Positions 36,922 through 45,156 of a stretch of DNA of 64,000 bases are shown one piece after another. Position 1 is the stretch's first letter. Every line of letters begins with the position of its first letter. The notes beneath the pieces were generated by a model. The model did not search any database. It saw nothing but the letters and a program-made list of their open reading frames with translations, and was not told the DNA's origin. The stretch comes from Pseudomonas sp. H3(2019) (lineage in GTDB: Bacteria > Pseudomonadota > Gammaproteobacteria > Pseudomonadales > Pseudomonadaceae), in NCBI RefSeq assembly GCF_007713465.1, contig NZ_VMSG01000017.1, positions 62,001 through 126,000 on the forward strand, given 5' to 3'. The position numbers and the translations under genes were made by a program.

Positions 36922-38370
36922 TCAGACGGCGCGAATCACGTGCTTTATTTCTTGAAACGCCTGCAAGCCCCACGGCCCCAACTCGCGGCCGATGCTGCTC
37001 TGCTTGTAGCCGCCCCAGGCCGTCTGCGGGAAGATCACCTGCGGCGCGTTGATCCACACCAACCCGGCCTGCAAGGCGTTGGCGACCCGTTCGGCGGTCA
37101 GCGGATCACCGCTGACCACGCTGGCCACCAGACCGAACTGGCTGTCGTTGGCCAGCTCGATCGCCTCCTGCTCCGAGGCAAAACTGCGGACACAGAGCAC
37201 CGGGCCAAAAATCTCTTCACACCACAACGCACTGTCGAGGGGCACTTCAGTGAAAATGGTCGGCCGCAAAAAATAGCCATGCGGCAGATCGGCAGGCCGG
37301 TCACCGCCACAGACCAGCCGCGCGCCCGCGCTCAAGCCGCGATCAATGTGGCCCTGCACCCGCTGGTATTGCGCCTGATTGACCAACGCGCCCATTTCAA
37401 CCTCGGGATCAAACGGGTCAGCCACGCGGATCGCCTTGGCCCGCGCCGTCAGGCGCAGCAGGAATTCATCCGCCAGTTCATCGGCGACCAACACCCGGCT
37501 GGTGGCCGAACACATCTGCCCGGCGTTGAAGAAACCACCGCCGCAGGCCAGCTCCACGGCCAGCTCAAGATCGGCATCCGCCAGCACCAGCAGCGAGGAT
37601 TTGCCACCCAGTTCCAGGCTCACGCCTTTGACGGTTTCCGCCGCACGCTGCATGACCTGAACGCCCACCGCGTTGCTGCCGGTGAAGGAGATTTTCGCTA
37701 CCCCCGGATCGGCCGACAGCGGCGCACCGACCGCCAGCCCTGTACCGCAGACCAGGTTGAAGACACCGTTGGGCAAACCGCTCTCGGCGATGATCGCCGC
37801 CAGTTCCAGCTCCGGCAGCGGCGTGACTTCCGAAGGTTTGAGCACCACGCAGCACCCCGCCGCCAAGGCTGGCGCGAGCTTCCAGGCGGTGGTGACCATC
37901 GGGAAGTTCCACGGCACGATCAACCCGACCACACCGCACGCTTCACGGCGCACGCGGGCGGCGAAGTCTTCGCTCGGCAGCTCCACAACGCGGTCCTGGC
38001 CGGCGTCCAGCGCTTCAGCGAGACCCGCGTAATACTCGAACGTGGCGATCACGTCATCGACGTCGATGCCCGCTTCGAACTGTGGCTTGCCGTTGTTGCT
38101 CGACTGCAAGTACATCAAGCGCTCGCGGCGTGCCTGCACACCGTTGGCAATCTTGCGCAGCACCGCGCCGCGCTCGGCACCGGTGGTTTTCGACCACTGC
38201 ACAAACGCCGCGCTGGCCGCCGTGACCGCTTGATCAACTGCGCGCTGATCGCCACCCTTGACGGTGGTCAACAGCGCTTCGGTCGCCGGATTGATGACCC
38301 GCAAATGCTCGTCGCCAGCCGACCATTGGCCGTCGATGTACAGACCTTCCTGGGTGATTGGAAAGCTCAT
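36922..38370 (-). CDS. NAD(P)-dependent aldehyde dehydrogenase
   Basis: 482 residues. Catalytic Cys287 (NAGQMCSATS), general base Glu253 (LELGGKSS) and oxyanion Asn155 (PWNFP) are all present. Resembles betaine-, aminobutyraldehyde- and guanidinobutyraldehyde-type dehydrogenases. The start MSFPITQEGLYIDG overlaps the decarboxylase stop by four bases, so it probably oxidises the aldehyde that enzyme releases. Confidence 0.92.
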   Translation of the reverse strand: MSFPITQEGLYIDGQWSAGDEHLRVINPATEALLTTVKGGDQRAVDQAVTAASAAFVQWSKTTGAERGAVLRKIANGVQARRERLMYLQSSNNGKPQFEAGIDVDDVIATFEYYAGLAEALDAGQDRVVELPSEDFAARVRREACGVVGLIVPWNFPMVTTAWKLAPALAAGCCVVLKPSEVTPLPELELAAIIAESGLPNGVFNLVCGTGLAVGAPLSADPGVAKISFTGSNAVGVQVMQRAAETVKGVSLELGGKSSLLVLADADLELAVELACGGGFFNAGQMCSATSRVLVADELADEFLLRLTARAKAIRVADPFDPEVEMGALVNQAQYQRVQGHIDRGLSAGARLVCGGDRPADLPHGYFLRPTIFTEVPLDSALWCEEIFGPVLCVRSFASEQEAIELANDSQFGLVASVVSGDPLTAERVANALQAGLVWINAPQVIFPQTAWGGYKQSSIGRELGPWGLQAFQEIKHVIRAV

Positions 38371-40004
38371 GCCGACACCGCCTTCATCCACTGGGTCTGG
38401 TCGATTTCGATCAGCGTCGGGCCCTGGCGATCAGTCGCCGCACGCAGTGCCGCGCGCAGCTCTTCGACACCGCTGACAGCGTGTGCCGCACAGCCCAGGC
38501 CTTTGGCCACGGCGATGAAATCCGGGGTATAGATGTCGACGCCAACCGGTTCGATGTCGCGGTTGACCATGTATTTCTTGATCTCTTCGTAGCCCTGGTT
38601 GTTCCACAACAGGACGATGACCGGGGTGCGTGCTTCCACCGCACTGGCCAGTTCCGGCAAGGTGAATTGCAGGCCGCCGTCGCCGATCAGGCACACCACC
38701 GGTGGACGACTGTTGCGTTCCTGACCACCACCGAGCCACGCGCCAATGGCCGCCGGCAAGGCATAGCCGAGGGTGCCGTAGCCGGTCGACGAGTTGAACC
38801 AGCGACGCGGGCGCTCCGGGTTGAATGTCAGGTTGCCGGTGTACACCGGTTGGGTCGAGTCGCCGACGAATACCGCTTCCGGCAACTCATCCTGCACGGT
38901 GTGCAGGAACAGCGTCTGCGCACGGGTTGGCGCATCCCAGATAGTTTCAAGCTCGGCACGTAAGCTGGCAGCGCGAGCCTGGCCCCAATCGCTGCAACGC
39001 TCGGCGAGCGAATGTTTGGCCAGGCCGTCTAGCAAGGCCTGGGCCGCGCTTTGTGCGTCGGAGACCAGCGCCACCTTCGGTGGGTAGTTGCGCACGGTCT
39101 GGTCCGGATCGATGTCGACCCGCAGCAAGGTGCCCGGAATTTCAAAGCCGCCGGCAAAGGTCACGTCGTAGTCGGTCTCGGCCAGTTCAGTACCGATTGC
39201 CAGCACCACGTCGGCGTCAGCCACCAGGGCGCGGGTGGCCACCAGCGTTTGCGTCGAACCGATCAGCAACGGGTGCGCCGACGGCAGCATGCCTTTGGCG
39301 TTGATGGTCAACGCTACCGGTGCATCGAGTAATTCGGCGAGCCGGGTCAGCTCGGCCGCCGCGTCAATCGAACCGCCACCGGCGAGGATCAACGGGCGTT
39401 TGGCGTTGGCCAGCAATTCGCTCATCTGCGCCACGGCCGACGGCGCCGCACCGGCGCGAGTGATGCTCACCGGTTGGCTGGCGAGCAAGGCATCGGCGTC
39501 TTCGACCAGCACGTCGAGCGGAATTTCGATGTGCACCGGACGCGGCCGGCCAGCCTGGAACAAGGCAAAGGCACGGGCCAGTACACCTGGCAATTCAGCA
39601 GCGGACATCAGCGTATGGGAGAACGCCGCAACGCCGGCCACCAGCGCGCCCTGGTTCGGCAGTTCGTGCAGCTTGCCGCGTCCACCGCCCAACTGACTGC
39701 GCGATTGCACGCTGGAAATCACCAGCATCGGGATCGAATCGGCGTAGGCCTGGCCCATCGCCGTGGCGATGTTGGTCATGCCGGGACCGGTGATGATGAA
39801 GCACACACCCGGTTTGCCGCTGGTGCGTGCATAACCGTCAGCCATGAAGCCGGCACCCTGCTCGTGACGCGGAGTAACGTGGTTGATGCTCGAACGGGCC
39901 AGCCCGCGATACAGCTCAACGGTATGCACGCCGGGAATGCCGAACACCTGCTCGACCCCGTAACCTTCGAGTAACTTGACCAATACTTCGCCGCACGTCG
40001 CCAT
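38367..40004 (-). CDS. TPP-dependent 2-oxoacid decarboxylase, AruI-like (5-guanidino-2-oxopentanoate decarboxylase)
   Basis: 545 residues of the acetolactate synthase fold. TPP activation Glu in TPRHEQGAGFMADGYAR; TPP/Mg motif GDGGLQ...WNNQGY. The closest named relative I recognise is AruI, which decarboxylates 2-ketoarginine to 4-guanidinobutyraldehyde in arginine transamination. The aruH aminotransferase normally paired with it is absent, so the oxo acid may be imported or made elsewhere. The start MATCGEVLVKLLEG fits the family. First gene of a decarboxylase/dehydrogenase pair; divergent from a LysR gene. Confidence 0.75.
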   Translation of the reverse strand: MATCGEVLVKLLEGYGVEQVFGIPGVHTVELYRGLARSSINHVTPRHEQGAGFMADGYARTSGKPGVCFIITGPGMTNIATAMGQAYADSIPMLVISSVQSRSQLGGGRGKLHELPNQGALVAGVAAFSHTLMSAAELPGVLARAFALFQAGRPRPVHIEIPLDVLVEDADALLASQPVSITRAGAAPSAVAQMSELLANAKRPLILAGGGSIDAAAELTRLAELLDAPVALTINAKGMLPSAHPLLIGSTQTLVATRALVADADVVLAIGTELAETDYDVTFAGGFEIPGTLLRVDIDPDQTVRNYPPKVALVSDAQSAAQALLDGLAKHSLAERCSDWGQARAASLRAELETIWDAPTRAQTLFLHTVQDELPEAVFVGDSTQPVYTGNLTFNPERPRRWFNSSTGYGTLGYALPAAIGAWLGGGQERNSRPPVVCLIGDGGLQFTLPELASAVEARTPVIVLLWNNQGYEEIKKYMVNRDIEPVGVDIYTPDFIAVAKGLGCAAHAVSGVEELRAALRAATDRQGPTLIEIDQTQWMKAVSA

Positions 40005-40091
40005 ATCTTTACCCTTCTTGTTCGTTGAGACGCTGGCCCCGCGCGGCATTTGAAGGCGCGCTGCAGTGCTCAGTCATGGCGTTATTGGAAC

Positions 40092-40141
40092 GGTCTGCGG
40101 GTAGCCGCAACAATCGATAAAAAGTCATACTCGCCATGTCC
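40092..40141. promoter_or_regulatory. Candidate LysR regulator site at the decarboxylase/LysR promoter
   Basis: GGTCTGCGGGT (40092-40102) then GCAACAATCGATAAAAAG...GCCATGTCC (40107-40141). It lies 88-137 bases before the decarboxylase start and just before the LysR start, in the same orientation as the copy at 36805-36874. Both decarboxylase and importer genes are on the minus strand, so the geometry relative to the target is alike. Confidence 0.7.
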
Positions 40142-40163
40142 TCACCTCATGCCTTGGCGTCCC

Positions 40164-41045
40164 ATGAAACGACTTCCCCCCCTTCCCGCGCTGCACACGT
40201 TCCTGATCACGGCCCAGTGCTGCAATTTCACCCGGGCGGCCGAGCAGTTGCACATCACTCAGGGCGCGGTGAGCCGGCAGATCGCCGGGCTGGAAGAACA
40301 TTTGGGCTACACGCTGTTTCACCGTCAGGCACGCGGTTTGAGCCTGACGGCCGAGGGGCTCGAGTGGCTGCCACGGATCCAGCAGGTGTTCGGTTTGATC
40401 GATGAGGCGGTGGAACAGGTGGGCGCACACCGCGAAACCTTGCAGCTCAAGGCCCCGACCTGCGTCATGCGCTGGCTGCTGCCGCGTTTGCTGCAATGGC
40501 AAAAGGAACGCCCGGACGTACCGGTGGAGCTGACCACCACGGTGCAACATGGCGTGGATTTCCATCGCGAACAGTTCGACGCCGCCGTCATGTATGGCGC
40601 ACCGCCCGACAGTTCACTGGCGTCCGTGCATCTGTTTGATGAGCAACTGACACCGGTCTGCTCTCAGCCACTGCTCGACGGCCCGGTGCCGCTGCACAGT
40701 CCCGCGGACCTGAATAAACATTTGCTGCTGCACCCAACGCGCGATCAGCGGGACTGGAAGGCCTGGTTGAAAGCGGCGGACGTCAACCTCAGCACACTGG
40801 GCAAGGGTCAGCATTTCGAAACCCTGGACCTGGCGATGTCCGTGGCGTCTCAAGGGACGGGGGTGGCGATTGGGGATTGGTCGTTGATCGGCGATGACCT
40901 GAGTGCCGGACGGCTGGTCATGCCCTTTGATTTGAAGGTGAAAACGGGGCTGGGGTATTACCTGGTATTCCCGCAGAAACCGGGACCGTCGCCGCAGTTG
41001 CGTGAATTGATGGAATGGCTGGTGGTGCAGGCGCAGGCGCGGTGA
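40164..41045 (+). CDS. LysR-family transcriptional regulator (GcvA-like)
   Basis: 293 residues: N-terminal winged helix-turn-helix (LHTFLITAQCCNFTRAAEQL, ITQGAVSRQIAGLEEHLG) and a C-terminal inducer-binding domain. The start MKRLPPLPALHTF is typical of the GcvA-like group. Divergent from the decarboxylase, and probably the regulator of that gene, the dehydrogenase and the ABC importer through the shared motif. Confidence 0.88.
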   Translation: MKRLPPLPALHTFLITAQCCNFTRAAEQLHITQGAVSRQIAGLEEHLGYTLFHRQARGLSLTAEGLEWLPRIQQVFGLIDEAVEQVGAHRETLQLKAPTCVMRWLLPRLLQWQKERPDVPVELTTTVQHGVDFHREQFDAAVMYGAPPDSSLASVHLFDEQLTPVCSQPLLDGPVPLHSPADLNKHLLLHPTRDQRDWKAWLKAADVNLSTLGKGQHFETLDLAMSVASQGTGVAIGDWSLIGDDLSAGRLVMPFDLKVKTGLGYYLVFPQKPGPSPQLRELMEWLVVQAQAR

Positions 41046-41057
41046 ATCTGACCTCTA

Positions 41058-41090
41058 TGATCGTTCCCACGCTCCGCGTGGGAACGATCA
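41058..41090. repeat. GATCGTTCCCACGC palindrome
   Basis: Perfect 15-base arms around TCC, between the convergent LysR and SDR genes; can terminate both. Confidence 0.85.
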
Positions 41091-41111
41091 TTACGCGCCG
41101 TGTCCTGTGGA

Positions 41112-41726
41112 TCAGTAGCCCACAGTAAACCGCTGACGGCTATGCGCTGGCTTCTCGACTTCATCAATCATCGCAATCGCGTAGTCGGCGAAGGTGATCC
41201 AGCTCTTGCCTTCGGCGCTCACCAGCAGATGGTCCTTGCCCACGCGGAAGGTGCCGGTACGCTCGCCTTCGACGAACAGTGCCGACGGTGAAAGGAAGGT
41301 CCAGTCCAGATCCTTTTCCTGACGCAAGGTGTCGAGGTAGACGCCACCGGCAGTGGCCTCGGCCTTGTACTCTTCAGGGAAGTTCGGGGATTCGATGACT
41401 TTGCTGCCATCCGGCACCAACAGGGAACCGGCACCGCCGACCACCAGCAAACGTTTCACGCCGGCCTTTTTGACCGGTTCGATAATCGCGCTGGCCGGGA
41501 TCGTCGAAAAGTGTGCCGCGCTGATCACCACATCAACACCTGCAACCGCCGCTTGCAACGCTGCACCGTCGGCAACGTCAACATTCTTGCTGACGACACC
41601 GGCACGCGGGCTGATTTTCGAGGTGTCGCGGGCGATGGCGGTGACGCTGTGACCGCGACGCAGGGCTTCTTCCAGCAGTTGGCTACCGGCACGGCCGGTG
41701 GCGCCAATGATTGCGATCTTGCTCAT
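41112..41726 (-). CDS. NAD(P)H-binding oxidoreductase (atypical SDR)
   Basis: 204 residues from MSKIAIIGATGRAGSQLLEEAL: a GATGxxG nucleotide-binding start, VDVVISAAHF and KRLLVVGGAGSL. No Tyr-x-x-x-Lys of classical SDRs at the expected place, as usual for the NmrA/YwnB-type group. GGAGAA precedes the ATG. Possibly a quinone or nucleotide-sugar reductase or a redox sensor; substrate unknown. Confidence 0.85.
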   Translation of the reverse strand: MSKIAIIGATGRAGSQLLEEALRRGHSVTAIARDTSKISPRAGVVSKNVDVADGAALQAAVAGVDVVISAAHFSTIPASAIIEPVKKAGVKRLLVVGGAGSLLVPDGSKVIESPNFPEEYKAEATAGGVYLDTLRQEKDLDWTFLSPSALFVEGERTGTFRVGKDHLLVSAEGKSWITFADYAIAMIDEVEKPAHSRQRFTVGY

Positions 41727-41745
41727 GAGATTCTCCAGTTCAGGT

Positions 41746-41799
41746 GTGACGCGGAGCGTCACGGGCTGCATTCCCACGCAGAGCGTGGGAACGATCAAC
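41746..41799. repeat. Partial composite palindromic element
   Basis: GTGACGC-GGA-GCGTCAC (41746-41762) and TTCCCACGC-AGA-GCGTGGGAA (41771-41791) followed by CGATC. These are two of the parts of the composite element at 28220-28329 and 60556-60667. Confidence 0.8.
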
Positions 41800-41825
41800 A
41801 TCACCACAGTCGTTACTTCAGCGGG

Positions 41826-42710
41826 TTACCACTTCATCTCGCCTTTGGCGACTTTGGCGCTCAGCTCAAGCGAGCTTTCTTCGCCGAGGTTCGGGTAACG
41901 CTTTTTCATCGCGGCGATCAGCTCGGCCGAATCTTTGGCCTTGGCCGTTTCAGCGTCGAACGCCTTGATGTAGTCGGCGGTGAAGTGCACAGCGGCCAGC
42001 GAACGTGCGCTGTCACCCAGGTAATGACCTGGAACGATGGTGTTCGGTTTCAGGCTGTCGATGGTGTTCAGGGTAGTCAACCAATCGGCATGGGACTGCG
42101 CGCTTTGAGTATCGGCCATCCACACGTGGATGTTTTCCGCGACGACCACACCACCGACCACGGCTTTGATCGACGGGATCCAGACAAAGGTCCGGTCCGG
42201 TTGCTTGCCGTCCAGGCCAATGATGTCGAGCTTCTTGCCTTCCAGGGTCAGGCTATGGCCCTTGAGCACACCCGGCACGATGGTTTTTGCCGGTGCATCA
42301 GCACCTAATTTCGGTCCCCAGAACGCTACTTTGCCTTCAACGGTGGCCTTGATGTGATCAACCGTCGGCTGCGAGGCGAGCACTTTGGCTTTTGGGAACG
42401 CGGTGGTGAGGGTGTCCAGGCCGAAGTAGTAATCCGGGTCACCGTGGCTGATGTAGATGGTGGTCAGTTGCTTGCCGCTGGCGCGGATTTTTTCCACCAC
42501 TTGCTCGGCCTGGGATTTGCCGAATTGCGCGTCCACCAGAATCGCTTCTTTCTCGCCGCTGACCAGTACCGAAGTCACCGGGAAGATCGCAGCGGCGCTT
42601 GGGTTGTAGACGTCCAGGGTCAGTGCCGGAGTGGCGGCTGCCGCATGAGCGGCAAAGCCCAGGGTGGCGGTGGCGAGTAAAAGGTGCTTGAGAGAAGTGA
42701 AGCCGATCAT
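41826..42710 (-). CDS. Exported metallo-beta-lactamase-fold hydrolase with altered metal motif
   Basis: 294 residues with a signal peptide (cleavage near AHAAAA). The MBL fold is clear (SVLVSGEKEAILVDAQFG; later VVGGVVVAENIHVW and IVPGHYLGDS). The usual HxHxDH motif reads H89-G-D91-P-D93-Y94, so two of the three His are replaced. Such HxDxD variants occur in a subgroup of Pseudomonas MBL proteins; metal content and reaction are uncertain. Divergent from a LysR gene that may regulate it. Confidence 0.85.
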   Translation of the reverse strand: MIGFTSLKHLLLATATLGFAAHAAAATPALTLDVYNPSAAAIFPVTSVLVSGEKEAILVDAQFGKSQAEQVVEKIRASGKQLTTIYISHGDPDYYFGLDTLTTAFPKAKVLASQPTVDHIKATVEGKVAFWGPKLGADAPAKTIVPGVLKGHSLTLEGKKLDIIGLDGKQPDRTFVWIPSIKAVVGGVVVAENIHVWMADTQSAQSHADWLTTLNTIDSLKPNTIVPGHYLGDSARSLAAVHFTADYIKAFDAETAKAKDSAELIAAMKKRYPNLGEESSLELSAKVAKGEMKW

Positions 42711-42825
42711 GGTGCTGCTCCGTTGTGCATAAGCCGTGTTTGGCGATGGGACAGAGCTTAGTTGCCTGACTCGCTACAAAAAATGCGATGCTTGAACATA
42801 GTTTGTTTCTGAAAGCGGGCAAATC

Positions 42826-43731
42826 ATGGATCGTCTTCAAGCAATGCGGGTGTTTGTCACCGTCGTCGACCTCGGCAGCCAGTCAGCCGCGGCCGATCAT
42901 CTGGACCTGTCGCGCCCGGTAGTGTCGCGCTATCTGGCCGAACTGGAGGACTGGGTCGGGGCGCGCTTGATGCACCGCACCACGCGCAAACTCAGCCTGA
43001 CCGCCGCCGGCACCGAGATCCTGCCGCGCTGTCGGCAGATGCTCGATTTGTCGAACGACATGCAGGCCGCCGTCAGCGAGCCGGACGATGCGCCACGCGG
43101 CTTGCTGCGGATCAGCGTCAGCACCTCGTTCGGCCAGGCGCAACTGGCCGACGCCATGGCGGCCTACGTCAAACGTTTTCCCGGGGTCAGCATCGACCTG
43201 CAAATGCTCGATCGCACGGTGAACCTGGTGGACGAGCGTATCGACCTCGCGATTCGCACCAGCAACGACCTGGACCCGAACCTGATTGCCCGGCGGTTGA
43301 CGGTTTGCCGTTCGGTGATCTGCGCCTCCCCCGCCTACCTGCGCGAGCACCCGACGCCGCAACGGGTAGAGGATTTGAGCCAGCACAATTGCCTGACCCA
43401 CTCCTACTTCGGCAAAAGCCTCTGGCATTTCGAACAGGACGGTGAGCAGGTTTCGGTGCCGGTGCAGGGCAACATCAGCGCCAACGAAGCCAGCACGCTG
43501 TTGCGCGTAGCAATGGCCGGTGCCGGTGTGGCGATGCTGCCCAGCTACCAGGCCGGCGTGCATATCCACAGCGGCGAACTGGTGCGCCTGCTGCCTCACG
43601 CCGAACCACGGCAGATGAACATGTACGCGGTGTACGCCTCACGCAAACACATGCCCGCAGCGCTGCGCAGCATGCTGGATTTTCTGGTGTCGAGATTTCC
43701 CGAAGAACCGGCGTGGGATGCGGGGCTTTGA
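42826..43731 (+). CDS. LysR-family transcriptional regulator
   Basis: 301 residues: helix-turn-helix (MRVFVTVVDLGSQSAAADHL, LSRPVVSRYLAELE) of the CrgA/DsdC-like group and a periplasmic-binding-like effector domain. Divergent from the MBL-fold gene with a 115-base gap, the standard layout for a LysR regulator and its target. Confidence 0.88.
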   Translation: MDRLQAMRVFVTVVDLGSQSAAADHLDLSRPVVSRYLAELEDWVGARLMHRTTRKLSLTAAGTEILPRCRQMLDLSNDMQAAVSEPDDAPRGLLRISVSTSFGQAQLADAMAAYVKRFPGVSIDLQMLDRTVNLVDERIDLAIRTSNDLDPNLIARRLTVCRSVICASPAYLREHPTPQRVEDLSQHNCLTHSYFGKSLWHFEQDGEQVSVPVQGNISANEASTLLRVAMAGAGVAMLPSYQAGVHIHSGELVRLLPHAEPRQMNMYAVYASRKHMPAALRSMLDFLVSRFPEEPAWDAGL

Positions 43732-43741
43732 AGCAGCGACA

Positions 43742-43829
43742 AGTTGTAAGCTTCAAGCTGCAAGCAAGAGCTCGACGCGCTCGGCTTGTACTTGTAGCTT
43801 GCCGCTTGAAGCTTGAAGCTTGCAGCTGC
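43742..43829. repeat. CAAGCTTCAAGCTGCAAG inverted repeat
   Basis: GCTTCAAGCTGCAAGC on the left and GCTTGAAGCTTGAAGCTTGC on the right form an imperfect long hairpin. Related to 23225-23302. Lies behind the LysR gene. Confidence 0.75.
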
Positions 43830-43898
43830 CCCCCTCTGACCTATGCTGATATCAGTACCCCTTTAAAAATAAGGGGTACCGGTTCAGAGGTCAGCGCC

Positions 43899-44072
43899 AT
43901 GAACGTCAAAACCAGAAGGTATCTCGCGATCTTTATCACCTGCACCGCCGCGCTGGCGTTGTACGGCACCGCCGCCTATCGCGTTGAACAGGCCCGGCAG
44001 CTGCCACGCGAGTACGCCAGCTGCAACTTCGAACGGTGCATTCCACACACCGCGACCCTGAACCTCAAGTAA
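43899..44072 (+). CDS. Small membrane-anchored protein (57 aa)
   Basis: MNVKTRRYLAIFITCTAAL..., 57 residues: a positively charged start, one hydrophobic segment (about 8-26) and a short tail with two Cys (CNFERC). It could be an anchored periplasmic peptide. AGAGGT lies about ten bases before the ATG. No known family recognised; convergent with pobR, nine bases apart. Confidence 0.6.
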   Translation: MNVKTRRYLAIFITCTAALALYGTAAYRVEQARQLPREYASCNFERCIPHTATLNLK

Positions 44073-44081
44073 CGAGGGCCC

Positions 44082-44978
44082 CTAGCCCTCGCTGTCCTGA
44101 TCAGCTTTCAAGCGATCCCGAAACGCTTTCGGTGAGATCCCCACACGGCGCCGAAACAGCCGGGTGAAATTGGTCGGGTCAGAGAACCCCAACACATCCG
44201 ACATCTCGTAAATGGTCATGCTGGTGTAGGTCAGCAATCGCTTGGCCTCCAGCAACTGACGCTCGTGCATGATCTGCAATGCCGGTTGTCCCGCCAGCTC
44301 ACGGCAGGTGCCGTTGAGGTGGGACACGGAAATCCCCAGCCGGTGTGCCAGGTCCTCGACCTTCACGTGCTGGCGATAATTCTCTTCCACCAGCTGAATA
44401 AAACCGTTGAGGTATTCGCGTGCACGCTGTGGTCGCTGACTGGCGGCGCGGCGCTGGATCACCTGGCGGCTGACCCACACCATGATCACGCTGACCAGCG
44501 AATGCATGAGCATTTCCCGTGCGGGCTGGTGCCCGACGTATTCATTCTGCAAGGCTGTAAACAGGCTGTTGAGGTAGTCCGCATGGCTTCCCGCCGCGTA
44601 ACTCTCCGCCACTGCCAGGGCATTCACCGAACTGCCCAGTTGCGCTTGAAGATGAGCCACCAGCGGCGCGGCCAGTGTCACCACAAATCCCTCTACGTCT
44701 TCGGAAAATCGAAAACCATGTACCGACAGCGGTGGCAGGATCTGGATCGCGGCTTCGCTCAGTTGCGTGCGCTGCCCCTCGATCTCAAGCGCAGCCTGAC
44801 CTTTGTACACAAACAGTAACTGACATAAATCGGCATGCCGATGGGGTTTGATTTCCCATTGATGTTCACGGCTGCGTTTAGAAATGGTTTCGCAATGCAA
44901 CAAGTCAGGGGTCGGCCAGTCCAGGCTCTCGCCATAGAGTTTGAATACAGGAATCGAAGGAAGGGCAGGCTTGTTCAT
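44082..44978 (-). CDS. pobR: AraC-family activator of 4-hydroxybenzoate hydroxylase
   Basis: 298 residues: N-terminal cupin-like effector domain (HQWEIKPHRHADLCQLLFVY) and C-terminal AraC helix-turn-helix pair (VEDLAHRLGISVSHLNGTC and SDVLGFSDPTNFTRLFRRR). Divergent from pobA, as in other pseudomonads whose PobR/PobC are AraC-type, in contrast to the IclR-type PobR of Acinetobacter. Start at ATG 44978; a GTG one codon earlier is possible. Confidence 0.88.
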   Translation of the reverse strand: MNKPALPSIPVFKLYGESLDWPTPDLLHCETISKRSREHQWEIKPHRHADLCQLLFVYKGQAALEIEGQRTQLSEAAIQILPPLSVHGFRFSEDVEGFVVTLAAPLVAHLQAQLGSSVNALAVAESYAAGSHADYLNSLFTALQNEYVGHQPAREMLMHSLVSVIMVWVSRQVIQRRAASQRPQRAREYLNGFIQLVEENYRQHVKVEDLAHRLGISVSHLNGTCRELAGQPALQIMHERQLLEAKRLLTYTSMTIYEMSDVLGFSDPTNFTRLFRRRVGISPKAFRDRLKADQDSEG

Positions 44979-45148
44979 CACTTCAGTCCAGGCCTCAGCG
45001 TAACGGGCGGTAATCGCCCCGATTGGCGAAATGTACAGGTTTCAGCGCAGTTTTCACCTTCAATTGACCGACTCACAAGCGAAAAATGCAAGCACTCGAT
45101 TCATAAAAACCATTCACCGACTTTGTCCGCGTGAAGCTTGAGAGCCCT

Positions 45149-45156
45149 AACAATAA
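45149..45156 (+). promoter_or_regulatory. Candidate Hfq/Crc A-rich site at the pobA start
   Basis: AACAATAA fits the AANAANAA pattern and runs directly into the pobA ATG. Hfq/Crc binding there would block translation when preferred carbon sources are present; pobA is a known catabolite-repressed gene in pseudomonads. Confidence 0.55.
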
